A stretch of DNA of 64,000 bases from Anastatus disparis (GCA_017163975.1 JAFFSR010000264.1:7421001-7485000); one strand, 5' to 3'; counted from the first letter of the stretch, positions 32,791-44,463 are shown. A program made the numbers and translations. The notes: a model not told the origin generated them from the letters alone.

Positions 32791-33365
32791 TTATATCAGG
32801 ACATTTAATTTAATCGTGACTAACATTTTCATTAAATTAAAAAAAATATTACCCGTTCATTTACAAATAAACTTTTATAGATAAATGCTATTGCCTAAGT
32901 TACTGAAGCTAAAGGGTAATTAAATAGAATTTAATAAAAATAAAAATTTAATTTATATGAAAACATTTATTTTTTTTTCAATCAAAAACAATTAATTAAT
33001 GAACTATTTACATTTTATCTATATATACGACAAAAAAATGGAAAAAGAAGATAAGACAAATTTTTTCGATATGAAAAGAATTAATCATAGATTTCAATTA
33101 GAATAAAAATTCAATTTATATTTAAACATTAAATAATTTTTTTTAACAAACAATTGAGTGATGCATAAATGACTTGCATATTTTAATTTATAATATTCAT
33201 CCCTTGCAATGTAATATATTTTTCATCCTATCTCTATTTTATCCTTGATAGAAAAAATACATAAATTTTCAATAAAAAAATTAATATAATCCTATATTTA
33301 TAAATAATTACAGTGTATTTATTTATTTGTAATAATGGTGTATTTATATATTTATTTAAATACAT
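32791..33365. other. AT-rich stretch, nothing recognised
   Basis: Low-complexity DNA up to the TIR at 33366. No feature supported. Confidence 0.4.
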
Positions 33366-34402
33366 CCCGAGTAACCTTTTCGTTACGGGAATCATCTTCT
33401 CTCAGTTAGGCCACTTTCGGCTGCCGAAGTCAGGCCGCCATATGGGTGAGGCGTGGTGGCGAGCGTGGCCCTACGACGGACAGCCGAAAATCGTATAGAT
33501 TTTGTCTTAACATTGATGTGTATCTTACATAACCACAAAATATTCTTTATTGTATTATCATGCTATGTAAAAACTTTTTTTAATTGACAATTAATGATAA
33601 GTGATTAAATTAATAAAAATAATTTGCTTTAGACTTGACTTGAACTCGTTTACAGTTAATTCTAAAATTTCGCCCAAATACACGGATAAATACAACCTAA
33701 AACCAATTAATAAAAACATCGTAAAAAACTAATTTTTCTCGTGTAAATGAGAACTAATTACCATAGATAATATAATCTAGTTATTTAAGTAACTCGAGCT
33801 ATTCATATTCTGTCGAGTAACTTATATTTTCTCGAGTACTCGAGTAATTTATATTTTTTCGAGTACTCAATTTATTCGATTAATTCATACTTTTTTCGAG
33901 TACTCGAGTAATTCGAGTAATTCATATTTTTTTCGAGTACTTAGAACGAAAATTCGAGTGACCCTCAAGTGCAAGTACTCAATTATCGAGTCAAGTTTTT
34001 TCTTAGACTTCAAGCTGAGTGCTCAAAAACAATCAAGTACTCGACAAAAATATGAACTCAAATAACCAGTGTTACTCGAATAATTCGAATCACTCGAATA
34101 ACTTGAGATATTTGAATTTTTTCATTAATGAAAAGTATTTTAAAAAGTAGACAGTTGCTTGAACAATCAATCGATTGGTCACCATTGGAAATCAGCTGTT
34201 TGTTTATACAAATAATTGTACACAAATTCTACGATTTCATAAGCTAGATTCGGCTGCCCTCTGAGGGCCCCCTTTCACCGCCACGCCTCACACCGATTCG
34301 GAGCCACTGTGGCGACAATTCGGCAAGAGTTTCGGTGCCACTGAGGGTGCTTCGGCACCAACTTCGGGCCCCTTGCACGCCGAAGTGAAAAGGTTACTCG
34401 GG
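33366..34402. mobile_element. 1.04-kb element with GC-rich ends and CTCGAG core
   Basis: CCCGAGTAACCTTTTC at 33366 is mirrored exactly by GAAAAGGTTACTCGGG at 34387-34402. Subterminal GC-rich DNA is also inverse (GTGAGGCGTGGTGG at 33446 against CCGCCACGCCTCAC at 34278). The core is the TCGAGTACTCGA dyad block. No transposase. The strong GC contrast between ends and core is unusual for this window. Confidence 0.65.
33780..34125. repeat. Dyad-word repeat built on TCGAGTACTCGA
   Basis: CTCGAGTACTCGAGTAATT, TTCGAGTACTCAATTTATTC, TCGAGTACTCGAGTAATTCG and CACTCGAATAACTTGAG recur across 340 bases as whole or half palindromes. Confidence 0.6.
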
Positions 34403-34998
34403 ATCCTTTAATTACTAATCTATGTTATTAGGAATCATTTATGTCACACCGTGCACCAATATTCAATGATGTGACGGCGAGGAATTGTCTTTATTGTTAT
34501 TAAAATCAATCTTTTAACAATAAATTTTTGTATTTGTTCACTCTTGAATGATTTAAATGTTTATAAAGTTTATTACTAATAGAAGTATTAAGATTTCTAT
34601 TTTAATTAAAATTTAATAGGAGTAAAATTATTAATATTAAATATGGTAGATTACTGGATTGACTAATAAAAGAAATTTGATTCTAATATTTTACGAGCTT
34701 AATTTACCTTGCTCCTAACGTCGCTCGGTTAAATTTTCATATATTATATGAATATGTATAAATTAGATGACTTAGAAGTAAAAAAAATTGCCTCAATTTA
34801 TAAATTTTTATATTAGTTCTGTTCAATATTTAGTTTTTATATATTTGAAGAAAGAGAATTAATTAAAGTTCCAATAAGCATAAAAATTGTTGAAATATGA
34901 ATCATATCATCATGATAAATTAAAAATTTGTTTTACTAAATTCCATTTAAATTAATGAAAAATTTGATAGAAATTCATTCTTTTTAATCATGTGTTTC

Positions 34999-35131
34999 AG
35001 ACAGAGGGACGAAGATAAAGAAATGGAGAGACAAAGACTCAGAAATGGAGAGAAGAAGACAGAGAGACGAAAACAGAAAGACATTGACGGAAAGACGAAA
35101 ACGGAGAGACAAAGATGAAGGGACATAGACA
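34999..35131. repeat. GAGACGA/GAGACGGA satellite, outer left block
   Basis: Purine-rich 6- and 12-mers such as GAGACAAAGACT, GAGAGACGAAAACG. Interrupted at 35132 by an insertion and resumed at 35420. Confidence 0.8.
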
Positions 35132-35419
35132 CACTGAAAAAAAGTTAGTGTAAACCAAGCCCTCTTGCGGATACGTGATGCTCTAACGGCGAGCCACCAC
35201 GTGCCCTTTCGATTTAGAACGTATGTTGTCCGCTTTTGGAAAGGACTCGCGCGACATTAGCTTATATGTGACGCAAACGTTGAGTATATGCTTCGTCCTT
35301 CGATTTAGGACGACCCTTCAGGACATATGTTGCCGGGAATTAGGAAAACATATATTCAAAACTCGAGAGCTGCTGTTTACCAACACGCGGCGCTAGTGGG
35401 ATCCCAACCTTTTTCAGTG
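35132..35419. mobile_element. 288-bp insertion with CACTGAAAAA ends
   Basis: CACTGAAAAAAAGTT at 35132 is mirrored by AACCTTTTTCAGTG ending 35419. The interior is more GC-rich, with palindromic pieces such as GTCCTTCGATTTAGGAC (35295-35311). It splits the satellite. There is no clear target duplication in repetitive flanks. The CACTG start is shared by several DNA-transposon groups, so no family is assigned. Confidence 0.5.
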
Positions 35420-37570
35420 CAGAGGGACGAAGAGACGAAAACAGAGAGACAGAGACAAAGAGACGAAGACGAAGAAACGAAGTCGTAGGAACAGAGACGG
35501 AGAGGCAGAGACAGAGAGGCGGAGGCAGACGGACGTAGGCAGAGAAACGGAAACGGAGAGACGGAGACGGAAAGACGGAATTGGAGACATGGAGACGGAA
35601 ATATGGAGACGGAAAGACGGAGACGGGAAGACGGAGACGGGAAGACGGAGTTAGAGACATGGAGACGGAGAGACGGAAAGACAGAGACGGAGTGACGGAT
35701 ATTGTGTATATATAAATGCGTATATGGGTGTGTGTGTGTATGTGAGTAGGTGTATGTATGTGTATGTATGTATGTAACAATAATGCAAAAGATATTTACG
35801 AAAAAAAGTCTTAACTCTTCACTTTAATATAATAAAATAATAATAATATATATAAGTAGTAATGTAATTACGGAGAGACGGAGACAGAAAAACGAAGACT
35901 GAGAAACGGAGATAAAGAAACGGAGACGGAGAAACAGAGACGTAGGAACGGAGACGAAGAGACAAAGACACAGATATGAAGAGATGAAGAGATGGAAACA
36001 GAGAGACATAGACGGAAAGACAAAAACGGAGAGACGAAGACGAAGAGACATAGACAGAGGAACAAAAAGACGAAAACGGAGAGATAGAGACAAAGAGACA
36101 AAGATGAAGAAACGAAGTCGTAGGAACAGAGACGGAGAGACATAGATGGGGGGCGGAGACAGAGAGGTAGAGACAGAGAGACAAAGATGGAAAGGCAGAG
36201 ATGGAGGGACGGAAACGGAGAAACGATGACGGAGACGGAGACGAAGTGACGGATACTGTGTATTTGTGTATGTGTATAAGAGTAAGTGTATGTGTATAGA
36301 TATGTGCATATGTGTATATGTGTATATGGATATGGATATGTGTATGTATGTATATGTGTGTATGTGTATGTGTGTATGTGTATGTGTGTATGTGTATGTA
36401 TGTATATGTGTGTATGTGTATGTTAAAGGCGCACATATGTATGTGTATGTATGTGACAATAATGCAAAAGATATTCACGAAAAAAAGTCTCAATTCTTTA
36501 CTTTAATATAATGAACTAAAAATGATATATATAAGTAGTAATGTAATTACGGAGAGACGGAGATGGAGAGACGGAGAGATAGAGACAGAGAGACGATAAC
36601 GGAGAGACGGAGATGGAGAGACGGAAACGGAGAGATAGAGACGGAGAGACGGAGACGAAAAGACAAAGACACAGATATGAAGAGATGAAGAGATGGAAAC
36701 AGAGAGACATAGACGGAAAGACAAAAACGGAGAGACGAAGACGAAGAGACATAGACAGAGGAACAAAAAGACGAAAACGGAGAGATAGAGACAAAGAGAC
36801 AAAGATGAAGAAACGAAGTCGTAGGAACAGAGACGGAGAGACATAGATGGGGGGCGGAGACAGAGAGGTAGAGACAGAGAGACAAAGATGGAAAGGCAGA
36901 GATGGAGGGACGGAAACGGAGAAACGATGACGGAGACGGAGACGAAGTGACGGATACTGTGTATTTGTGTATGTGTATAAGAGTAAGTGTATGTGTATAG
37001 ATATGTACATATGTGTATATGTGTATATGGATATGGATATGTGTATGTATGTATATGTGTGTATGTGTATGTGTGTATGTGTATGTGTGTATGTGTATGT
37101 ATGTATATGTGTGTATGTGTATGTTAAAGGCGCACATATGTATGTGTATGTATGTGACAATAATGCAAAAGATATTCACGAAAAAAAGTCTCAATTCTTT
37201 ACTTTAATATAATGAACTAAAAATGATATATATAAGTAGTAATGTAATTACGGAGAGACGGAGATGGAGAGACGGAGAGATAGAGACAGAGAGACGATAA
37301 CGGAGAGACGGAGATGGAGAGACGGAAACGGAGAGATAGAGACGGAGAGACGGAGACGAAAAGACGGAGACGGAGAGATGGGGACGGAGAGATGGGGACG
37401 GAGAGACGGTGACGGAGAGACGATGACGGAGACGGAGTGACGGATATTGTGTATGTGCGTATGTGTATAAGAGTAAGTGTATGTAAATGGATATGCGTAT
37501 ATGTGTGTATATGTGTATATGTATATATGTGTATGTGTATGTTAAAGGTGCACGTGTGTTTGTGCATGTA
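35420..37570. repeat. Higher-order satellite: GAGACGG block plus GTATGT block plus AT spacer
   Basis: The unit is an AT-rich spacer (ACAATAATGCAAAAGATATT and so on), a GAGACGGA block of 300-400 bases, then GTGTATGT repeats. The spacer recurs at about 35772, 36451, 37152 and 37574, giving units of about 679, 701 and 422 bases. Units 2 and 3 are almost identical over hundreds of bases, so duplication was recent. Long minus-strand Ser/Leu-rich and His/Thr-rich open frames are artefacts. Confidence 0.85.
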
Positions 37571-37639
37571 TGTATGTGACAATAATGCAAAAGGGATTAA
37601 CGCAAAATGAAGTCTTAATTCTTTACTTTAATATAATAG

Positions 37640-39190
37640 TAGTAGTAGTAATATTTGAATTGATTATTTTATAAAGTACATATTCTTACAGTAATAAAGA
37701 CAAAATCCCTCTATTAAAATGGGCCTAATCTAAATATATTTTTGAATGGCATGATAATACGATTTGATTTCAAGAGATATATAAGTACCGATGGTATAAG
37801 TTTATGATTCCACATACTGGTAAGAATAGTTAATTCAAAGTTCAATTAAATTAAAGTTGTTAATTTTAATAATATATTCATTGATGCATTCATTTTGATC
37901 TTAATTCATAAAAATTATAAAAATCATAGTGAAAGAAATAGTTTTTGGAATTGTTAGCCGCGTCGTACGACTACATATATACCTCAATATTTAAAAATAT
38001 AGAAATATATAGAAATATATTTATAATGAAAAAATTTATCGATTTAACGATTTAAGTAAAGATAAATAATTCATTAATGCTATAGACATTACTGAGATCT
38101 TATACTTATTATTGATGCATAATATTCTACATTCATATGACGATTGTATTTTTTAAGTAATGTTAAATTATATGGTGCTAACATTGAGTTATCAACTTTT
38201 ATTTGTTGTTGACCAATTTTTCTATTATAATAATAATTTTTTGATTCACTATTTTTTTTTGTATTTTGGGAAACCATTATCTTCAAAAATAGTTAAATTA
38301 CAAAACGTTTTTGGAAAAATGTTCAAAAATTTACTATTTTTTGAATCATAACAAAGTGTCTCTGTGCGATGCAGTCCATGTAATATATAGTTTAACATAA
38401 ACAAATCTTTTATAACGTAAATTAAATTAAATATTAGGGGTTGGCGAGCGGAGCGAGCAGGGGGATACCCCCATAATATATATATATAGTTGTAAGATCA
38501 GGATTTAAGCAACTTCCACCCCCCTTGACCCTCCTAGCCCTCCCTCGATATAGCCACTCCTCAAATTACATTGTCATTCTTCTTCTTCTTTTTTTTTATT
38601 CAACGTCGCTGTATTTTATGCAATCTTCGCGATGCTAATAAGCAACAAATGGTCGTTAGTGTGTTTGTGAACAAAGCACATGTGATATACAATGGTGCTT
38701 GTATGATTCGGCCGAGAGCGGTAATCGAAATTGGAGCCTAGAGGTTACGGATCCATTGCTCTACTGAATGAGCCACTGCTGACCTCTATTACTTCTTCTA
38801 AATTGTTATTTACACTATTTGGAACAAAAAGGCCCCCCTTTGCTCAACCCCCTAAAACCTCACACTTACCCCCTTTGATTTATGCCCCCCCTCCTCGGCT
38901 CCATGTCACACCTTCCTCTTACCTTGATATTCTGTAGTAATAATGAAGATTGATTATTTTTTTACATTTTATTATTGTGATTATAATTATGACTAATTCA
39001 TACTGCATGATTATAATTATAACTAATAAATAATACAAAACTTCTTCTCTTAATTACATGTAAGTCTGATAATACATTACAATAATAAAAAAATAATATC
39101 TTCATTAAAATTTTATTAATATTATTACAATTACAATTATTTGATAATATTCAGCTTCCTCTCTTAATTGACTTAACTAATATAAATATA
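37640..39190. other. Non-repetitive centre of the 8.6-kb foldback
   Basis: AT-rich DNA with short open frames only (for example 38160-38351), none recognised. Contains a fragment resembling the (TA)n-headed repeat (TATATATATAGTTGTAAG at 38483) and a tRNA-like segment on the minus strand. Confidence 0.4.
38690..38768 (-). other. tRNA-like segment or tRNA-derived SINE head
   Basis: On the minus strand GTGGCTCATTCAGTAGAGCA matches the A-box and D-arm pattern, and CCAATTTCGATTACCG sits at the right distance for a weak B box and T-arm. The acceptor stem is not convincing and the B box departs from GGTTCGANTCC, so it is a degenerate copy and not a gene. Confidence 0.35.
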
Positions 39191-39215
39191 GTGATATTCA
39201 TATCTTCTACATTTA

Positions 39216-39251
39216 CATTTGTCTTAACATATGGTTATGTTAAGACAAATG
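39216..39251. other. Perfect 16-bp hairpin
   Basis: CATTTGTCTTAACATA pairs with TATGTTAAGACAAATG around a few bases. It lies at the edge of the right satellite arm. Confidence 0.5.
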
Positions 39252-39299
39252 TAATAATTATGTCTCAACGTATATACACGCCCACACTTGCACCTACTC

Positions 39300-39560
39300 A
39301 TATGTACACATACACATATGCATATTTACATGCATCCATACATACATACATCTCCATCTTTTTGTCTTCGTCTCTCCGTCTCTCCATCTTCGTCACATCG
39401 TCTCTCTGTCTCTTTTTCTTTTTCTTTGTCTCTCCGTTTCCTTTTCTCCATCTCCGTCTTTTCGTCTCCATCTCTCCGTCTTCGTCTATTTAACGTCGTC
39501 TCTTCATCTCTGTCTCTCCGCCTCTATCTCTCCGTCTTCGTCTCTCCGTCTCCGTTATTA
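39300..39560. repeat. GAGACG satellite, right arm (inverted), inner block
   Basis: Written here as TCTCCGTCTTCGTCTCTCC, the reverse complement of the left-arm satellite, preceded by ACACATACAC repeats, the mirror of the GTGTATGT block. Confidence 0.75.
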
Positions 39561-39669
39561 CTTTATCCTATTACTTATATATAATCTTATATTATATTAC
39601 TACCATTATATTAATGTGAAGAATTAAGCCTTTTTTTTCTCCCGAGAATATCGTTTGCATAATTGTCAC

Positions 39670-39674
<5 letters not shown>

Positions 39675-39747
<73 letters not shown>
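39675..39747. repeat. (TA)n microsatellite
   Basis: About 36 uninterrupted TA units directly before a hairpin MITE. Confidence 0.95.
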
Positions 39748-39750
<3 letters not shown>

Positions 39751-39757
39751 TTATATA

Positions 39758-39910
39758 CCCAACTTGGGCGTACGAAGGATTTATATGAGCGAGACTAATG
39801 TTTTTGGCTTGAGCAGTAGTCAGTCGAGGGCTTTAGCCCGAGACTGACTGCTGTTCAAGCTATAAAACATTAGTCGAGATCATATGTATCCTTCGTTAGC
39901 CCAAGTTGGG
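39758..39910. mobile_element. 153-bp hairpin MITE with TA target
   Basis: TA then CCCAACTTGGGCGTACGAAG is mirrored by CTTCGTTAGCCCAAGTTGGG then TA (39911-39912). Arms of about 72 bases pair almost throughout, around GAGGGCTTTAGCCC. Only an inverted repeat; no coding capacity. Confidence 0.75.
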
Positions 39911-40468
39911 TAGATGATTTTATGTTATCGTAGGTCGTATGAGGGACTATAAAAAGATTAAATACAAATAAAAAAACATTATAATAAAATATAAATTTTC
40001 AGACTATTTAATTGAAGAATTTGAAATTCTATTTATTTGAAGAATGCGCGCAAAGGACTGAGCGGTGCCGGTATACTTCTGCCTATGCGACAGAGAGAGC
40101 CAACGACGAATTACGGAAACGACCAAACGACGCCGACGGAGCTATAGCTTACTTTTAACTGCGCTCTTCTTTATCTGTCTTTATCTTACTTGTAGCAGCG
40201 CGCTGACTCTACCACCCTTCTAAAAACATATTTTAGTGTTTTGCTCCGAACGTTCTTCAACAAGACTGTAGAATATTTGCCAATACACTTCAATATAGTG
40301 TGGCGTATGCAATAATATTCCATACTATAAAGTATTTTAAAGTCGTATACTCCATTGTATAATGTATTGCTAATTGAATATACTTTAGCTACGAGTAGGG
40401 CGGTATGACACCCCAATACCCATTTAGCTAGCTCCACGGGTATTCTACCGAATACGACATAGTATAAC

Positions 40469-40474
<6 letters not shown>

Positions 40475-40508
<34 letters not shown>

Positions 40509-40805
40509 TCACACACTTGTACCTACACATATTCACACATACACATAGACATACGCACATTCACATGCATACATACACACACACACACACTTATACACAT
40601 ACACATATATATGTCACATAAACACATACATACATATACACTCATATATACACATATGCACATATACATACACAACACTTGCCTCTCCATGTCTATCTTT
40701 TTGTCTTCATCTCTCCGTCTCCGTCACTCCGTCCCTCTGTTTCTGTTTCTTTCTCTCCGTCTCCGTTACTCTGTCTCTCTGTCTCCGGCTCCGTCTTTCC
40801 GTCAC
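40475..40805. repeat. (TA)n, ACACATAC and TCTCCGTCT satellite, left of L2 insertion
   Basis: (TA)n at 40474-40506, then CA-type repeats to about 40670, then TCTCCGTCTCCGTCAC-type satellite to 40805. The satellite resumes at 42744 on the far side of the retrotransposon. Confidence 0.75.
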
Positions 40806-40827
40806 ACAAAATTCCTCAGCGCCATAC

Positions 40828-42181
40828 TTGACTTTCATAGTTAATGTATCGCTATCCTCTGGAATATTTCCTGACCCGTGGAAGAGAGCTTTTCTTCTCC
40901 CACTGGCCAAATCAAATAAATTGGATTCCCTTTCACAAACTCGACCTATAGCAAAACTTTGTGAAGTCTCAAAAGTACTAGAAAGGGTTGTACATTCGCA
41001 ATTAAATGCTCACATTGAAGCAAATGCTCTGCTTGACTGTTTGCAAACAGGTTTTCGAAGAGCAAATAGTACACAGACAACTCTTTTGAAACTCCTTGAG
41101 GATGCTCGTCTAGCTATAGATAAACGCATGATAATACTGTTGCTCCTATTTGATTTTTTGAAGACTTTCGATACAGTTCTCATGTACGGTGGGTGTACCA
41201 CAGGGTAGTGTCCTGGGTCCCTTGCTCTTCTTTATTTTTATATATGACCTTCCTTCAGTTTGGAGCTAAGCTCAACATATTCTTTTTGCTGATGATCTCC
41301 AATTGTATAATTCTTTTCTCCCTGCGAAACTAGAGGATGGTATAAATTCCATAAATTATGAGGTAGCTGCAGTTGTAAAGTGGGCAGGTGAAAATGAGTT
41401 TACTCTAAACCCCAACAAGATGCAGATTATTTTCTTGGGTAGTGAGCAATTTATATCAAGAATAGATCTTTCTACATGTCCTCCTGCCCTGGTAAATGAT
41501 GTGTCCATTTCTTACACAGATGTTGTTAAGAACTTGGGAGTCTGGATTAATAGTTCATTAAATTGGAATAAGCAGGTTAATTCTGTTGTTGGTCAAGTTT
41601 TTGGTACTCTCCAGTCTGTCAAGTTCCATAGGCATGCGTTGTCTAGAAGGGTTAGAAAGGAGTTGGTTGAGGCATTAATCTTTCCTATTCTTGATTATTG
41701 CTGTATAGTCTATGATGATCTGCCATAAATATTGAATCTTAAACTTCATTATGCTCTTAATGCATGTGTTAGATTCGTGTATGGCAATATTGGCTGGCAA
41801 GACAGAGTAACTCCTTTTTGCCTTGAACTGGGATGGATTTTAGTTGAAAATAGACGAATTTACTTTAAAATGATACTTGCACACTCTATTATTTCTTATC
41901 AAAATCCATCATACCTAACAACGAAATTCCGTCGGGCAAATATTGATACATTGGTCAGGTCATCTAGTAGGCTGCCCATGAGACTGCTCATCTGTCCTAC
42001 TGTTCGCACAGCGGTGATGCTCAACTCTTTTGTTTCGTCAGCATCCTCTTTTTACAACAATAATGTTGATGTTTTTAATGGTTTTGGAGTAGGAATGACC
42101 CAGGTCTTAAAAATTCGTTTATTTAACAAATTTCTACTGGATGAGCGCACTGAATGGCAGAATACACTGAACATTCGTTGA
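40828..42181 (+). pseudogene. Reverse transcriptase fragment of the L2-type element
   Basis: Frame 1 from 40828 gives SKVLERVVHSQLNAHIEA and the palm motif FDFLKTFDTV. At about 41175-41190 a deletion of roughly 50 codons plus a frameshift jumps straight to GVPQGSVLGPLLFFI in frame 2. Frame 2 then has FADDLQLY (catalytic box at 41285-41296), stops at 41267-41269 and 41726-41728, and continues through the C-terminal region to TGA at 42179-42181. With a deleted palm segment it cannot be active. The endonuclease domain is absent because of 5' truncation. Confidence 0.85.
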
Positions 42182-42379
42182 GTTTACTTATGTAATGAAA
42201 CTCTACCACGAATTTATAAAATATATAATGTGGACCTCTGGGGGCTCCTTTTCTGTACTGGTGAGAATGACGAGAAGATTATTTCTACGTTAAAAATTAC
42301 TTTTTAAATGCTTTATGTCTGAATTATTCACTCTAAATATTAAAATATTCTGTGTCTGCACGGAGATAATTTTAATAGT

Positions 42380-42612
42380 ATATTTCGGTACTAGTGCGAT
42401 AAAGTGATTTTTTACTCGTGTGGCGGTTTGCGCCCGAGCGAAGCGAGGATGAAAAGGTCACACGAGTAAGAAATCACTTTCTCGAACGAGTATCGAACAC
42501 TATTTTTTGACACGACGTGTGAGAAGCTCCATTTTCGCACGTGTCACTTTGTACAGCGTGCGTGAAATCGAGCTTCTCGCACGGAGTGTCAAAAATAGTA
42601 TTATACCATTGT
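42380..42612. mobile_element. Hairpin-rich MITE in the L2 3' UTR
   Basis: AAAGTGATTTTTTACTCGTG (42401) pairs with CACGAGTAAGAAATCACTTT (42461-42480). GACACGACGTGTGAGAAGCT (42509) pairs with GAGCTTCTCGCACGGAGTGT (to about 42590). Two adjacent stem-loops, much more GC-rich than the rest of the UTR. Element ends are not resolved. Confidence 0.45.
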
Positions 42613-42743
42613 TTTAACGTCAAAATATTTACAAATGTTTTTCTACATATAAATTTTTGTATACACATATGTAATTCTAAAGGGTCATACGGGGTTGAAC
42701 CCAATGATCTGAAATAAATCAATGAATCAATCAATCAATCAAT

Positions 42744-42972
42744 CTCTCCGTCTCCTTATCTTCGTTCCTATGTCTATGTCTCTCCGTCTTTGCCTCTCCG
42801 TCTCTGTCTCTGTCTCTCCGTCCCTCTGTCTATGTCTCTTCGTCTCCGTCTCTCCATTTTCGTCTTTTCGTCTATGACTCTCTGTTTCCGTCTCTCCGTC
42901 TCCATCTCTGTGTCTTCGTCTCTACTTCTCCGTTCTACGTCTCCGTTTTTTCATCTTCATCCCTCTGTCTGA
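42744..42972. repeat. GAGACG satellite, right arm (inverted), outer block
   Basis: TCTCCGTCTCCTTATCTTCG and so on to CCCTCTGTCTGAAACACA. Mirror of 34996-35131. Confidence 0.8.
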
Positions 42973-43451
42973 AACACATAATTAAAAAGAATGAATTCTT
43001 ATCATATTTTTTCAATAATTTAAATGAAATTGAGTAAAACAGATTTTTAATTTATCATGATGATATGATTTGTATTTAAACAATTTTGATGCATTTGGAA
43101 CTTTAATTAATCCTTTTTTTTTCAAATATATAAAAACTAAATTTTAAATAGAATTGCAATATAAAAATTTATAAATTAAGGCAATTTTTTTACTTTAAAA
43201 TTGGCTAATTTATACATATTAATATATTATACAAAAATTTAACCGCGTGACGTCAGGAGCGAGGTGAATTAAGCTCGAATAGATTAAAATCAAAAAGAAA
43301 TTTCAGCAAAGAAAAGATTTTGGTCAGATGTTTTATCATTAATTGATTCTATAAATATTAAATTTTATGAAAAATGGCTTTTAGAAGAAGTGTTTGTATA
43401 ACAACAAAAAAATGAACAAAACAAAATGAACAAACTAACAAAAAAACTTAA

Positions 43452-43820
43452 GGAGATGTAAAATGAATACTACACCTGTAAATATTTACTATCTTTTTAT
43501 TATATTGTAAAATTTTAAGAAAATAAATGCTTTAGCTTGTAGTATTTACCATGAAGATTATTCAGTTAAATTTTTAAATAAATTCATTCATTAGTTTCTC
43601 AGAATTTTAGATTTCTTGTACAAAATCTAAAAATTTTAAAATGTAATGTTGAAACCCAAAATTCTGAAAAACTAATGAATGAATTCATTTGAAAATTTAA
43701 CTGAATAATCTTCATGTTAAATACTACAAACTAAAGCAGTTTTTTTCCTTAAGTTTTGCAATATGATGAAAAGATAGGCCAAATTCATGAGTACAGGTGT
43801 AGTGTCCGTTTTACATCCCC
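43452..43820. mobile_element. 369-bp MITE with TTAA target, GGAGATGTAAAA ends
   Basis: TTAA (43448-43451) then GGAGATGTAAAATGAATACT is mirrored by CGTTTTACATCCCC then TTAA (43821-43824). Arms of about 180 bases include TTAGTTTCTCAGAATTTT and its inverse. A diverged truncated copy is at 25590-25930. Confidence 0.75.
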
Positions 43821-43824
43821 TTAA

Positions 43825-44463
43825 GGTGGCTCAAGCGCTTGGTGCCGTATCAAGCGGGGCCCTGTCTACGACATCAAAATGTTTTTATTGATAGAGCTAT
43901 TATAACTGATTAAATAGTATTATTGATTATTTCTTATGTTAAGAAAACAATTTTAAGTAATCAAGAGTAATAAAAAAGAAAAAAAATTTTTTGTTTTGTT
44001 TCTCATTACAAGTTTTACTTTGGTACGTCCCTGCTGTTTTGTTGGCTACGAGCACTCTGAACGCACGTTAGCTATACGTATGGCGCCTGTATCTGACGCG
44101 CATGCGCAGACGCTGCCATTATGTGTAGCAAATTCTATTTCGCATTCTTTTAGATTTATTTTCTCTTGTATTTCTTCGTCAAGTCCTTTTTTTCTTCTTG
44201 AAAAATGATCTTCGTGAAACAAACTATAAGTGTATAATTTTTATTTTAACTTGTACTTTTTTATATTAGCGTAAAACCTAATTTATGATTCAGTCCCATA
44301 AGAGCACATGTATTAATTACAATTATTAAAACATCTTTTTCTTTAAAAATAGTTCGTCAACCTCTATTTTTCAAAATAAATATCGAAATATTACGATATA
44401 AAGAATATTTTAATACAAATTTTGGATAGTTTAACAATTTTAGAAAAAATCGCTTGAGCCACC
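43825..44463. mobile_element. 639-bp MITE with TTAA target, GGTGGCTCAAGCG ends
   Basis: TTAA (43821-43824) then GGTGGCTCAAGCG is mirrored by CGCTTGAGCCACC then TTAA (44464-44467). It shares its left TTAA with the right TTAA of the preceding element. The interior has a GC-richer block with a meaningless 70-codon open frame (43996-44208). Confidence 0.7.

Larger units (their letters stand above)
40806..42743 (+). mobile_element. 5'-truncated L2/CR1-type retrotransposon inserted in satellite
   Basis: Starts abruptly in coding sequence at about 40806 within TCTCCGTCT satellite and ends in (AATC)n at 42718-42743, after which the satellite continues. Microsatellite 3' tail and 5' truncation are as expected for L2/CR1 groups. 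It is a different family from the elements at 4.8 and 56 kb. A hairpin-rich segment at 42380-42612 interrupts its 3' UTR. Confidence 0.8.
34670..43303. mobile_element. 8.6-kb foldback element with GAGACG satellite arms
   Basis: The outer left arm (34670-34998, including TACGAGCTTAATTTACCTTG and CTAACGTCGCTCGGTTAAAT) is the inverse of 42973-43303. Immediately inside, GTTTCAGACAGAGGGACGAA (34996) pairs with TTCATCCCTCTGTCTGAAAC (42953-42972). Both arms then continue as purine-rich (left) or pyrimidine-rich (right) satellite towards an AT-rich centre at 37640-39190. An L2-type retrotransposon, a CACTG-ended insertion and a hairpin MITE are nested inside. A detached arm fragment is at 51290-51640. 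No transposase. Confidence 0.6.

Noticed and set aside
35340..37590. Ser/Leu-, His/Thr- and Arg/Asp-rich open frames over 200 codons
   Set aside because: By-products of GAGACG and GTATGT satellites, present in several frames at once.
40186..40560. 124-codon minus-strand frame
   Set aside because: Its N-terminal part translates CA and TA repeats; the remainder has no domain I know.
43996..44208. 70-codon frame in the 639-bp TTAA element
   Set aside because: No homology, inside a non-autonomous element; GC-richer composition explains the open frame.
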